Assembly: GCA_965224675.1 (NCBI GenBank)
Contig: CBDDAA010000004.1
Coordinates: forward strand, 1,860,001-1,924,000
Reading direction: 5' to 3'
DNA: 64,000 bases
From: UBA7957 sp965224675
GTDB taxonomy: Bacteria; Pseudomonadota; Gammaproteobacteria; Granulosicoccales; Granulosicoccaceae
A program made the translations under genes and the position numbers. The notes under the pieces are model-generated. The model had not been told where the DNA came from, searched no databases, and saw only the letters and a list, made by a program, of their open reading frames with translations. Every line of letters starts with the position of its first letter. Position 1 is the stretch's first letter. This document shows, piece by piece, positions 1-9,202 of this stretch.

Positions 1-228
1 AACATTTTCCACCCCCAATTCTTCGCCCACTATCCCATGATCGGGAAAATTTTTCGATATCATTTCACGCAGGATGAACTCGGTTTCGCGATCAGCTACA
101 GTAACAGGCGACAAATCCTGCTTGTTTTCAACAACAAGTGCCTGTTTAAAATATTTGAGTGTATTCTGACGAGCCGTATCGGCCAGTTCATTTGCAAATT
201 TACAAACATCTTTGAGATTATTGATCAT
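1..228 (-). CDS. Inositol monophosphatase / histidinol-phosphatase family protein (partial, N-terminal part)
   Basis: Only the first 76 codons are inside the window; the rest lies beyond the left edge. The translation shows the N-terminal signature of the Mg-dependent inositol monophosphatase superfamily: a helical start, then DLSPVTVADRETE followed by PDHGIVGEELG, the segment that supplies the first metal-binding glutamates. HisN-type histidinol-phosphatases share this arrangement, so the substrate (histidinol phosphate, inositol phosphate or PAP) cannot be decided from the fragment. The ATG at 226-228 is the first available start. It lies 37 bases downstream of the preceding small gene on the same strand, so it may be the last gene of the valS unit. 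Family sure, substrate unsure. Confidence 0.8.
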   Translation of the reverse strand, partial: MINNLKDVCKFANELADTARQNTLKYFKQALVVENKQDLSPVTVADRETEFILREMISKNFPDHGIVGEELGVENV

Positions 229-265
229 ACGTCAGGTTGCTTTATACCTCTGCCAGGAAAAATTA

Positions 266-820
266 TTAATGATGTTGTTTTTGATTTAAGTGGGTGACAA
301 TCGATTCAATCAATAAACGACCTTTTTCGTCCATATTGAAAGTAAGCTTATCAATATCACGCTCACCGTCGAGTAATTTTTTTAAGGTTGCCCCCACCTT
401 TGCCATACTGCCGCCGGAAGAACCCATCTGATCCGCCATGGAACCAAGTAATTGCAGCGCGTTTGTATCGCCTCTGGCGGCTTGTAGAATGAGGGTGGCT
501 AATCCGGGCGAAGCGGCAGATTCATCTGCCTTTTTTGGTATTTCTGGCAGTGCTTGCGGGTTTTGCAGCCCACGTAGAATGGCTTCGATAATTATACGAT
601 CCTCATCGTCGAGAGCGCGATAAATTGAAGGGTCTTTTTTACCCCGCATTATTTTGCGCACAGATGAGACAAGCTCTTGCCAACCGTTTTTTTCTGCAGT
701 TTGTAAATGTTGCTCAAGCTCGGGATGATTTTCGGGGTCGAGCAATGCAAATACAATCGTATGAATAAAAGTGGCGTGTACGGCCAATATCTGGACTTCT
801 CGCTCGGGAAGGTTTGACAT
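266..820 (-). CDS. Conserved hypothetical protein next to valS
   Basis: A 184-residue protein with no signal peptide, membrane segment or catalytic motif that I recognise. It is rich in Leu, Glu and Asp with predicted helices, and has a Ser/Gly patch (SSGGS) near residue 137. Its ATG overlaps the valS stop by one base (TAATG), so it is probably translationally coupled to valS and co-transcribed with it. The tight coupling and good reading frame argue that it is real. Function unknown; I would not infer a role in tRNA charging from position alone. Confidence 0.8.
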   Translation of the reverse strand: MSNLPEREVQILAVHATFIHTIVFALLDPENHPELEQHLQTAEKNGWQELVSSVRKIMRGKKDPSIYRALDDEDRIIIEAILRGLQNPQALPEIPKKADESAASPGLATLILQAARGDTNALQLLGSMADQMGSSGGSMAKVGATLKKLLDGERDIDKLTFNMDEKGRLLIESIVTHLNQKQHH

Positions 821-3624
821 TAAATAGCCTGAATTTTAGATTTTTGTTCGGATAGATGGTGCTGTGCCCGGTTGGCTTCCTTCAGTTTTTGTCTCTCTTT
901 TTCAACTACATTTTCAGGGGCGTTGCTGATGAATCTTGCGTTACCCAGTTTGCCTGTCAGACGTAGAATTTCTTTGTCCAACTTTGCTAACTCACGATCC
1001 AGACGTGATAATTCTGCGCCTTTATCGATTAATCCTGCCAGAGGTATTAATAGCTTGAGTTCACCGACCAGGGCTGTTGCTGATTCTGGTGGTATTGCCG
1101 ATTCTTCCAATATGCCAACAGTACCAAGTCGGGCGATAGATGATAATAAATGCGTGTGTGATTGCAGACGATCCTTATCCTGAGACGATGCATTGTCAAG
1201 AATAACAGGCACCCGCTTGCTAGGTGCAATATCCATCTCTGACCGAATTTTCCTTATTCCCATCACAAATTGTTTGATCCAATCTATTTCCTCGCAAGCA
1301 TCGCTGTGGTTATTTAAAACATCGAATTCAGGATAGGTTTGTAACATGATGGTATCGCCGGACTTGTTAGCCAGCGGTGCAAATTGTTGCCAGAGTTCTT
1401 CTGTTATATAAGGTATAAACGGATGTAACATTCTGAGTAACGATTCAAATATATTGACTAAAGTATGTCGGCTGCCACTTTTTAAATCATCATTACCCTC
1501 ACCATTTAATAAGGGCTTACTTAACTCCAGGTACCAATCACAATATTCATTCCAGGTAAACTCATAGAGTGCCTGTGCTGCCAGATCAAAACGATATTGA
1601 GCAAGATGACTATTCACTGTCTGAGTGAGTCTGTTTAATTCGTGGGTGATCCATTGATCAACTACACCCAGTTTTTTGTTCGTATCCTGTATTTCGTGTT
1701 CATGTCCTTCGATATTCATTAACACAAAACGACTGGCGTTCCAGATCTTGTTACAAAAATTTCGGTAACCTTCGACTCGTTTCAGATCGAAGCGAACATC
1801 CCGTCCAGTGGAAGCCAATGATGCAAAGGTGAATCGTAAAGCGTCTGTGCCAAAGCTGGGTATGCCATCCGGGAACTCATTTTTAGTCTGTTCACTGATT
1901 TTTTCGGCCAGATGGGGTTGCATCATGTTACCAGTGCGCTTTGCGAGCAAATCTTTAAGTGTGATGCCGTCAATTATATCGAGAGGGTCAAGGACATTGC
2001 CTTTTGATTTAGACATTTTTTGACCGTTGCCGTCGCGCACCAGACCATGGATATAAACTTCATGAAAAGGCACGGTTTGGTTCATGAATTTCATGCCAAA
2101 CATAATCATGCGTGCAACCCAAAAAAATATAATATCAAAACCAGTAACCAATACTGATGTTGGATAGAAGGTTTGCAATTGTTGTGTGTTTTGAGGCCAT
2201 CCAAGAGTAGAAAATGGCCAGAGGGCAGAGGAGAACCAGGTATCGAGTACATCGTCATCCTGCTTGAGATTCAATTTATCGTCTAACTGGTACTTGGCAC
2301 GCACAGCTGACTCAGACTCAGCAACATAAATTGTCCCATTGTCATCATACCAAGCGGGAATCCGGTGGCCCCACCAGAGCTGCCGGCTAATGCACCAATC
2401 CTGTATATTCTCCAGCCACTGGAAGTAAGTACGGCCCCAGTTCTGCGGTACAAATTTGATACTGCCGTTTTTTACGGCGTTAATGGATGGCTGTGTGATC
2501 AGTTTTTTCCCGCCAGGTCTGCCGTCGGATTGTTCTTCCCGTGTTAAATCCACATACCATTGATCCGTCAGAAATGGCTCAATCACTGTGTGTGAGCGAT
2601 CACCTCGGGGTACTTTGAGTTTATGTTCTTCGACTCGTTCTAATAGATCCAATGCTGCAAAATCAGACACCACGGCTTTACGGGCATCGAATCGGTCTAA
2701 ATTTTGGTATTTTCCCGGTGCGTTGTCATTAATTCGACCATCACGGGTCAGAATGTTGATCATTTCCAGGTTATGACGTTTTCCAACTTCGTAGTCATTG
2801 AAATCGTGTGCCGGGGTTATTTTCACACAACCCGAGCCAAACTCCGGGTCAACATATTCATCCGCGATAACCGGAATTTTACGCTGAGTCAGCGGTAGGG
2901 CGATGGTTTTACCAATGAGATGTTGATAACGAGGATCATCGGGATGGACAGCAACAGCTGTATCACCCAACATTGTTTCAGGTCGGGTTGTGGCTACTGT
3001 CAACGTATCCTTACTATCGGTGAGTGGGTATTTCAGGTGCCAGAGGTGTCCGTTTTCTTCCTCGTTAAGTACTTCCAGATCGGACAGGGCCGTGTGTAAT
3101 ACCGGGTCCCAGTTAACAAGTCGGTTACCACGGTAAATAATACCTTCGTCATACAGCTGAATAAATACCTTTTGCACGGCGCTGGACAGCCCTTCGTCCA
3201 TCGTAAAACGTTCCCGGCTCCAGTCGGCAGAGGCGCCTAAGCGGCGTAGTTGCTGGGTGATAATTCCACCTGACTCCGCTTTCCAATCCCAGACTCGTTG
3301 GATGAATTTCTCACGTCCCAGATCCTTGCGGGATTTACCTTCAGCGTTAAGTTGTCGCTCTACCACCATTTGCGTGGCGATGCCTGCGTGGTCGGTTCCT
3401 GGTTGCCACAAAGTGCTATGACCCTTCATGCGGTGATAACGAATAAGAATATCAATCACCGTATTTTGAAATGCATGTCCCATATGCAAAGTGCCGGTTA
3501 CATTGGGCGGAGGAATCATTATGCAGTAAGGTTCTTTTCCACTGCCTGGCTGGAAATATTTTTCTTTTTCCCACGTTTTATACCAGTATGCCTCAAGTTT
3601 ATGGGGATCGTAAGTTTTATCCAT
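820..3624 (-). CDS. valS: Valyl-tRNA synthetase
   Basis: Class Ia aminoacyl-tRNA synthetase that charges tRNA-Val in the cytoplasm. At 934 residues it is close to the usual bacterial length. The HIGH-type motif HMGH is at residues 47-50, after PPPNVTGTL, and the KMSKS loop is near residues 536-540 (KMSKSKGNVLD). The long insert between them is the CP1 editing domain, which hydrolyses mischarged Thr-tRNA (TTRPETMLGDTAVAV). The C-terminal part carries the anticodon-binding helical domain and a final coiled-coil arm (about residues 865-930, Leu/Lys/Glu-rich) typical of ValRS. The start ATG opens MDKTYDPHKLE, as in homologues. The downstream gene overlaps its stop codon. Confidence 0.98.
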   Translation of the reverse strand: MDKTYDPHKLEAYWYKTWEKEKYFQPGSGKEPYCIMIPPPNVTGTLHMGHAFQNTVIDILIRYHRMKGHSTLWQPGTDHAGIATQMVVERQLNAEGKSRKDLGREKFIQRVWDWKAESGGIITQQLRRLGASADWSRERFTMDEGLSSAVQKVFIQLYDEGIIYRGNRLVNWDPVLHTALSDLEVLNEEENGHLWHLKYPLTDSKDTLTVATTRPETMLGDTAVAVHPDDPRYQHLIGKTIALPLTQRKIPVIADEYVDPEFGSGCVKITPAHDFNDYEVGKRHNLEMINILTRDGRINDNAPGKYQNLDRFDARKAVVSDFAALDLLERVEEHKLKVPRGDRSHTVIEPFLTDQWYVDLTREEQSDGRPGGKKLITQPSINAVKNGSIKFVPQNWGRTYFQWLENIQDWCISRQLWWGHRIPAWYDDNGTIYVAESESAVRAKYQLDDKLNLKQDDDVLDTWFSSALWPFSTLGWPQNTQQLQTFYPTSVLVTGFDIIFFWVARMIMFGMKFMNQTVPFHEVYIHGLVRDGNGQKMSKSKGNVLDPLDIIDGITLKDLLAKRTGNMMQPHLAEKISEQTKNEFPDGIPSFGTDALRFTFASLASTGRDVRFDLKRVEGYRNFCNKIWNASRFVLMNIEGHEHEIQDTNKKLGVVDQWITHELNRLTQTVNSHLAQYRFDLAAQALYEFTWNEYCDWYLELSKPLLNGEGNDDLKSGSRHTLVNIFESLLRMLHPFIPYITEELWQQFAPLANKSGDTIMLQTYPEFDVLNNHSDACEEIDWIKQFVMGIRKIRSEMDIAPSKRVPVILDNASSQDKDRLQSHTHLLSSIARLGTVGILEESAIPPESATALVGELKLLIPLAGLIDKGAELSRLDRELAKLDKEILRLTGKLGNARFISNAPENVVEKERQKLKEANRAQHHLSEQKSKIQAI

Positions 3625-3795
3625 TAGTTCAGTCGATGTTGTTGATGAGTTGTTTTTGAAGTTGATCGCGTAAATTAGCTATTCTACATTATCGCGCAAT
3701 TGGTTGTCTTATTTCACTTATGGGACGAGATCATGGGTTCGACAAAAATGACTTTTTCAATGGAAATGAGTAAGGGGCGTATCTTATCGAGTCAT

Positions 3796-4089
3796 TCATC
3801 GTGATGAATTTTTTAGTAATAGTTCTGAAAATACTAATTTTAACTCGGCGCGCATCGAGTCCAGATGCCGATCAATCAGTTCATCAATCAGTTGATTGAC
3901 TTGTTGCTCAGTGATGCTGCGATTAATTTGGGCAGGTGAGAGGTTTTCTGTTTTCTTCTCAAGCTCCTCAATCTCGCGAATCACTTCAAGACCGAGTCGG
4001 CTGGTTTTTATAACGGATTCATCACCCGGGGTCACTATATCCTTTAAAACAGGAAATTGATTGTCGTTGTTGCTTTCAGTACTGGACAT
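3796..4089 (-). CDS. Small conserved hypothetical protein
   Basis: A 97-residue acidic, mainly helical protein. The N-terminal stretch PVLKDIVTPGD looks like a conserved motif of small gammaproteobacterial proteins of unknown role; after it come charged heptad-like helices (EIEELEKKTENL, ELIDRHLDSMRAELKLVFSELLL) that could form a coiled coil. It lies between holC and valS on the same strand with gaps of about 200 bases either side, so it may have its own promoter. No Shine-Dalgarno sequence is obvious. Function not recognised. Confidence 0.65.
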   Translation of the reverse strand: MSSTESNNDNQFPVLKDIVTPGDESVIKTSRLGLEVIREIEELEKKTENLSPAQINRSITEQQVNQLIDELIDRHLDSMRAELKLVFSELLLKNSSR

Positions 4090-4298
4090 AGAAAAATGGG
4101 TACAGGAGAAGAATCTAATCTGATTATAGTCGAGTTAGCACTGTTTATTATCTATTGAATTCATGATTTCATTGTTGACGAATGATATGTGTGTTTAAAG
4201 GTCAGGTACAGTTGGCCACGAACGATTGATCGGCTCGGTAATATGTAGCGTGTTGATGGGTCAGTGCAGATGCGGTGCAAAAGTTCATGGATTGACTT

Positions 4299-4739
4299 TT
4301 ATGTGAGTGTTATTGAGTGGTGTTTTAGCCGGTAGCCTCGATTTTTGTAAAAATTCCAACGTACCCGCCCATTTTGCTTTACCTCGTTATCTTCATTGAT
4401 AATCTCCAGCATGCGTTCAAAGCGGCTGAAGAAGAACGGGATTTTGGAGGCTAAATTAATCAGCACGGGACGAGAACCATCAGGTTCATGATTATGACCC
4501 AGAAGAACCGACTCGTCATTGAAAGAAGCGTCACCTGTTCTCACCCAGTGATGAGGAATGAAACTCTCCGATTTAAAACACCAGAGCATTTCATCAAGCT
4601 GCTCTGTCACTGATTCATCAGGGGTATTAATAAACAGTTTTTGCCGGCGCTGTAGGGCTTTTTCAACCAGCCGGCAGGTAAGATTCATGCGCTGCTCGAT
4701 TGAATTATCGGTCAACACATAGAATTCAATAGTTGTCAT
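4299..4739 (-). CDS. holC: DNA polymerase III subunit chi
   Basis: Chi subunit of the DNA polymerase III clamp loader, which links the replisome to single-strand-binding protein. The 146-residue length and the sequence pattern fit HolC: an N-terminal strand (TIEFYVLTD), helix with CRLVEKALQRRQKLFINT, then the LDEMLWCFKSESFIPHHW motif and a late RPVLINLASKIP strand. It overlaps the end of pepA by four bases (ATGA), the usual pepA-holC-valS order in gammaproteobacteria, which supports the call and indicates translational coupling. Confidence 0.93.
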   Translation of the reverse strand: MTTIEFYVLTDNSIEQRMNLTCRLVEKALQRRQKLFINTPDESVTEQLDEMLWCFKSESFIPHHWVRTGDASFNDESVLLGHNHEPDGSRPVLINLASKIPFFFSRFERMLEIINEDNEVKQNGRVRWNFYKNRGYRLKHHSITLT

Positions 4740-6232
4740 TTTTGTGTGCAGCGGTCAAACAAATATTCCATTAGAAGGGGTACAGGTCGGCCTGTAGCAC
4801 CTTTATCCTTGCCTGATTTCCAGGCAACGCCGGCAATATCCAAATGTGCCCATTGGTACTTTTTTGCGAAACGTGATAGAAAACAGGCTGCCGTTATAGT
4901 ACCTGCTCCGCGACCTCCAATGTTGGCGATATCTGCAAAATTACTTTTTAGCTGTGACTGGTAGTCTTCGCCCATTGGTAATTCCCAGCAAGCGTCACCT
5001 GCTCGAATTCCGGCACTTAAGAGATCGTTTATTAACGGGCTATGATTGCCAAGTACGGCAGATGTGTGATGACCCAAAGCGATTATACATGCACCAGTGA
5101 GGGTAGCGATGTCGATGACTACATCGGGTTTATATTTTGCCGCGAAGGTCAGGGCATCGCATAAAATCAGGCGCCCTTCTGCATCCGTGTTAAGGATTTC
5201 TATTGTTGTGCCCGACATGCTGGTCACCACATCTCCCGGGCGAGTGGCTGTACTGCTGGGCATGTTTTCAACCGATGGGACTATACCGACGACATTGCAG
5301 TTTAACTGCATATCGGCACAGGCGCGTACTACGCCAAAAACACTTGCAGCGCCGCACATATCGTATTTCATCTCATCCATTGCTGCAGAGGGTTTGATAG
5401 AGATGCCGCCGCTGTCGAAGGTGACACCTTTGCCAATCAGTACCACAGGTTTTTCTGTCGCCGCCGCACCGTTGTACTCCATGCATATTAATTTTGCCGG
5501 TTGTTTACTGCCTTGCGAAACCGATAACAATGCAGCCATCCCCAAACGTTTCATTTCGGATTCGTCAAGCACTTCAATCTTTAATTTTGCATACTGGCGT
5601 TTTAGTTGTTGCGCCTGTCTGGCCAGATAGCCGGGATTGCATATATTGGGTGCCAGATTTCCAAGGTTCCGGGTTAATAACATACCACCTGCAACGGCAC
5701 GCGCTCTAAGTACGGCATCCTCACCTTCCAAAAGCTCCTTGCGTGAGGGGACATTAAAGACAATTTTTTTGAGCGGCTTACGTGATGCTTCCGAGGATGA
5801 TTTATGCGTAGTAAATTTGTAGAGTGCAGCTTCTGATTCAATTGCTGCCGTGTAACATTTCCAATGAGACGAGCGCTTTTTTACGTTAAGATCGGTAAGA
5901 TAAGATACCGCTTCAGAAGCACCGCAATGGTTTAGTGCTTTCGCTGCACGGGTGTTTGCATCTCTAAAAGCGCGTTCATTAAAATCGCGCTCCCTACCCA
6001 ATCCAATAAGCAAAACCCTCTCGGCTAAAATACCTGGTACATTGTGCAATAACAACGATTGACTGCTTTCACCATCCATGTCGCCACGTCTTACTATATT
6101 GGAAATATAGCCATCACTGACCGTATCGACCTCAACCGCCGAGCCTGAGAGCTTGCGACTGTCGAAAACGCCCACAACAATACAGGCGGTGCGCTGTTTT
6201 TCGGGTGTGCCACTTTTGACTGTGATTTCCAT
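4736..6232 (-). CDS. pepA: Leucyl aminopeptidase
   Basis: Cytosolic M17 metallo-aminopeptidase removing N-terminal residues, especially leucine; in some bacteria it also binds DNA at Xer recombination sites. At 498 residues it matches the family. The C-terminal catalytic domain shows the metal and catalytic residues: VLIGKGVTFDSGGISIKP (catalytic Lys, metal Asp), KYDMCGAA, and the M17 signature NTDAEGRL near residues 347-354. The N-terminal half is the less conserved macro-like domain. It is divergent from lptF across about 120 bases and precedes holC with a four-base overlap. Confidence 0.97.
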   Translation of the reverse strand: MEITVKSGTPEKQRTACIVVGVFDSRKLSGSAVEVDTVSDGYISNIVRRGDMDGESSQSLLLHNVPGILAERVLLIGLGRERDFNERAFRDANTRAAKALNHCGASEAVSYLTDLNVKKRSSHWKCYTAAIESEAALYKFTTHKSSSEASRKPLKKIVFNVPSRKELLEGEDAVLRARAVAGGMLLTRNLGNLAPNICNPGYLARQAQQLKRQYAKLKIEVLDESEMKRLGMAALLSVSQGSKQPAKLICMEYNGAAATEKPVVLIGKGVTFDSGGISIKPSAAMDEMKYDMCGAASVFGVVRACADMQLNCNVVGIVPSVENMPSSTATRPGDVVTSMSGTTIEILNTDAEGRLILCDALTFAAKYKPDVVIDIATLTGACIIALGHHTSAVLGNHSPLINDLLSAGIRAGDACWELPMGEDYQSQLKSNFADIANIGGRGAGTITAACFLSRFAKKYQWAHLDIAGVAWKSGKDKGATGRPVPLLMEYLFDRCTQK

Positions 6233-6354
6233 GGATACTCCTATAATGTGTAAAGCAGTGAGTGCAAGCCATGTTTAATTTGATTCACGCTTGAACCCCG
6301 TTGATAATATTCAATGCTGAGATAACTAAATCCGTCATTCTACCCGTTTAGCCT

Positions 6355-7479
6355 ATGTTAAGTAATACCATTGAGCGATATTTACTGCGAGAAATCTTGA
6401 CGACCTGGGGGGCCGTAACGCTGGTGCTACTAGTAATAATGTTGGGTAATGTGCTGGTCGCAAGCCTTGGGAGGGCGAGTGAAGGAAATCTAAGTGCGGA
6501 TCTCGTTTTTGTATTTGTTGGTGTCAAATCGATTGGCTTGTTGGTTACATTAATCCCACTTGGACTCTATCTGGGTATTTTATTGGCGATGGGTCGGTTT
6601 TACAGGGATAGTGAAATGACTGCACTTTTTGCCTGTGGCGTGGGATATATTAGTGTATTCAGACCCGCAATGCTTGCAGGTGTTATGGGTGTTTTTTTAA
6701 TATTTATGCTGACTATCTGGATCAACCCATGGGCTGCACAATATGAACAACAATTAAAAGCGGGGTTACAGGATCGCTCAGCACTTGATTTTTTAACGGC
6801 GGGAAAGTTTGTCGAAACCAACGATGGTTCCAGCGTTATTTTCATTCAGAGTGGGAATGCAGAAAAAACCCAGTTTGAAAAAGTATTTGTACATCGTCAA
6901 GTCAGGGATGGATCTCGCCAGGTGGAAATTGCAAAAACCCTTCACTATCAGAAAAATGAAGATACCGATCAGGAGTACATCATATTTTCTGATGGTCAAA
7001 GTACAACTGGAAAGGCCGGTAGTGCCAACTACACTATTACACAGTTTAAGCATCACGGGGTTTTAATTCCACGAGTGGATCCAGCGGCGCCCCGTTTAAA
7101 AGCTGAGGGTATGGATTTAGGACAGCTATGGAAGTCCAGGAATAAAACTGAAAAAGCAGAGTTGCAATGGAGAATATCAATTCCCCTGGCATCTCTGATT
7201 CTGGCATTGCTGGCCGTACCCATCAGTCATACATCTCCCCGGCAGGGACGTTTTGCGAAACTGGCAATAGCGATCCTTATTTACATACCGTACTCAAATT
7301 TATTGGTCCTGGCGCGAAAATGGATTGCTGATGGCAGCGTTAGTCCGTTGTTCGGAATGTGGTGGGTGCATTTGCTTGTATGTATATTGTTAATCTTCCT
7401 GATAATCAATAGATTGGGTTGGGGTTGGGTCAAACATCTGATTTGGCCTAATCGCTTAAGCAAGTTAACCACGCTATGA
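6355..7479 (+). CDS. lptF: LPS export ABC transporter permease LptF
   Basis: Inner-membrane permease of the LptB2FG complex that extracts lipopolysaccharide and hands it to LptC. The 374-residue protein opens with the YjgP/YjgQ-family pattern (IERYLLREILTTWGAVTLVLLVIMLGN), has three N-terminal membrane segments, a periplasmic beta-jellyroll of about residues 130-265, and three C-terminal membrane segments (IPLASLILALLAVPISH). The last codons overlap lptG by four bases. No clear Shine-Dalgarno sequence precedes the ATG; the divergent pepA promoter region is shared. Confidence 0.96.
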   Translation: MLSNTIERYLLREILTTWGAVTLVLLVIMLGNVLVASLGRASEGNLSADLVFVFVGVKSIGLLVTLIPLGLYLGILLAMGRFYRDSEMTALFACGVGYISVFRPAMLAGVMGVFLIFMLTIWINPWAAQYEQQLKAGLQDRSALDFLTAGKFVETNDGSSVIFIQSGNAEKTQFEKVFVHRQVRDGSRQVEIAKTLHYQKNEDTDQEYIIFSDGQSTTGKAGSANYTITQFKHHGVLIPRVDPAAPRLKAEGMDLGQLWKSRNKTEKAELQWRISIPLASLILALLAVPISHTSPRQGRFAKLAIAILIYIPYSNLLVLARKWIADGSVSPLFGMWWVHLLVCILLIFLIINRLGWGWVKHLIWPNRLSKLTTL

Positions 7480-8543
7480 TCGGGATCATAGATCGTTATA
7501 TTGGCAAATCAGTATTCGTTACTTCTCTTTTGGTATTGGCTGTTTTGTTGGCGCTGTCAGCGGTTTTTGCGTTCATTGCCGAACTCGATGATGTTGGTCG
7601 GGAAAACTACGATCTGGTAACAGCCATTTTGTATATTTCTCTACGTTTACCAACCAGTGCCTATGAGCTTTTTGCACCCTCTGTTTTGCTAGGTAGCCTA
7701 TTAGGGTTAGGCGGTATGGCTGCGCATAGTGAATTGGTGGTGATGCGGGCGGCAGGTATTTCAATCTCTCGTATCATTCGCTCAGTGTTGCAGGTGGGTT
7801 TGGTGTTGATGCTCATTGTTGCAGTGATTGGCGAGTTTTTAGCGCCTCGTGCAGAACAATATGCACAGGATGTGCGTCTCAGAGCTTTGTCAAAAAAAGT
7901 TTCAATTGGCAGTGAAACAGGCTTGTGGCTTCGCTCTGACGAGTTGTTTGTTAACGTGCAAACAGTGATGCCAGATCGCTCTTTACTCAATGTCAGTATT
8001 TTCAAGTTTTCCGAAAACAAGCTTGTATATTCCATGTTGGCAAGCCGAGCCAGTCAGACAGATGAAAAAAAATGGCTACTGCAAGATTTAACTTATACAG
8101 AGTTCGGCGATAATGAAACGACTATAAGAACCGTAAAACAAGAGGTACGTGATGAATTGGTTAGTGCAGAATTGCTCAAGAATCTGACAGTCGAACCCGA
8201 AAGCCTGTCAGCCAAGAATTTGCTACAACAAGTCAATTACCTGAAAAAAAACCGACTCGACAGCAATAGAATCGAGTTGGCATTATGGACAAAGCTAACC
8301 AATCCGTTGGCAACCCTGGTTATGTTGATGTTATCAGTGCCTTTTGTTTTTTCTTCCCAGCGATCAGGTGGAGCTGGACAAAAGATATTTTTGGGAATTA
8401 TGCTTGGAATAGGATATATCATGGTTAGTCGTTTGTTCACGCATATGGGGTTGGTTTATGGATTTCCTGCGGTAGTTAGCGCGCTTGCGCCGTTGTTGTT
8501 TTTCTTAACTATTGCCATTGTAGGTATTCGACGAACAGATTGA
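7476..8543 (+). CDS. lptG: LPS export ABC transporter permease LptG
   Basis: Partner permease of LptF in the lipopolysaccharide export complex. The 355 residues start MIGIIDRYIGKSVFVTSLLVL and show the same 3+3 membrane layout with a periplasmic jellyroll between. SELVVMRAAGISISRII is the cytoplasmic coupling-helix region that contacts the LptB ATPase. The start codon overlaps the lptF stop (ATGA), so the two are translated together. The gene ends 22 bases before the convergent RDD-protein gene. Confidence 0.96.
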   Translation: MIGIIDRYIGKSVFVTSLLVLAVLLALSAVFAFIAELDDVGRENYDLVTAILYISLRLPTSAYELFAPSVLLGSLLGLGGMAAHSELVVMRAAGISISRIIRSVLQVGLVLMLIVAVIGEFLAPRAEQYAQDVRLRALSKKVSIGSETGLWLRSDELFVNVQTVMPDRSLLNVSIFKFSENKLVYSMLASRASQTDEKKWLLQDLTYTEFGDNETTIRTVKQEVRDELVSAELLKNLTVEPESLSAKNLLQQVNYLKKNRLDSNRIELALWTKLTNPLATLVMLMLSVPFVFSSQRSGGAGQKIFLGIMLGIGYIMVSRLFTHMGLVYGFPAVVSALAPLLFFLTIAIVGIRRTD

Positions 8544-8565
8544 TATAATCGCCCAGTTGCATTTT

Positions 8566-8970
8566 TTACACTTTGTGGGTAATCGTAGACGAGAATAAAT
8601 CTTGAAAAGATTGTCCATTTTGATTAAACAGAATCCAAATGCTTCCAATACCCATAGGAATATACATAGCCAATACGCGCAATATACACTCTCTCCAATT
8701 TGGGGATACTCCTTTTCTGTTGGTTATTTTGATCCGCCAGGCCCGCATTCCAAGTGTTTGCCCTCCGTGAGTCCAAAACCATCCGTAGAATAAAAACAGG
8801 ATCAGTATTGAGATCGGCATCAGATAGTCAGGACTAACTGACTCACCATCGTTAATGGCGACTAATATCGCGCTTGATATGAACAATAGACTAAATAATA
8901 AAAAACTATCGTAACTGAAAGCCGCGAATCGACGGAGGATAAGAAATACGTTTTTTGGATAAAGCATCAT
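8566..8970 (-). CDS. RDD family membrane protein
   Basis: A 134-residue integral membrane protein of the RDD family. The family hallmarks are visible: an N-terminal RRFAAFSYDSF segment (Arg and Asp of the first membrane helix), GQTLGMRAWRIKI after the second hydrophobic stretch, and the C-terminal SFQDLFSSTIT. Three to four hydrophobic segments are predicted. Such proteins are common beside lptFG in gammaproteobacteria, and some have been linked to ion or proton transport, but the substrate here cannot be told. It converges on lptG. Confidence 0.9.
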   Translation of the reverse strand: MMLYPKNVFLILRRFAAFSYDSFLLFSLLFISSAILVAINDGESVSPDYLMPISILILFLFYGWFWTHGGQTLGMRAWRIKITNRKGVSPNWRECILRVLAMYIPMGIGSIWILFNQNGQSFQDLFSSTITHKV

Positions 8971-9202
8971 ATTGCATTTTTGGTAATTATTATGAGAATT
9001 AATTTAAATAAATCATTAAGTGTAAGAAAAAAAACTAAATATAGCTAGATATTGGTCGAATAATTCATTAAGAATAAAGATTGGCCTAGAAATTGATTGT
9101 ATTTCGCATGAAATTTTTGCTTTCTAAATATGTGCTGATCAATTGTGATCAGTCTGATTAGACTAAACTTAAGTTGACTGAATATTCAGGAGAATACCAT
9201 AA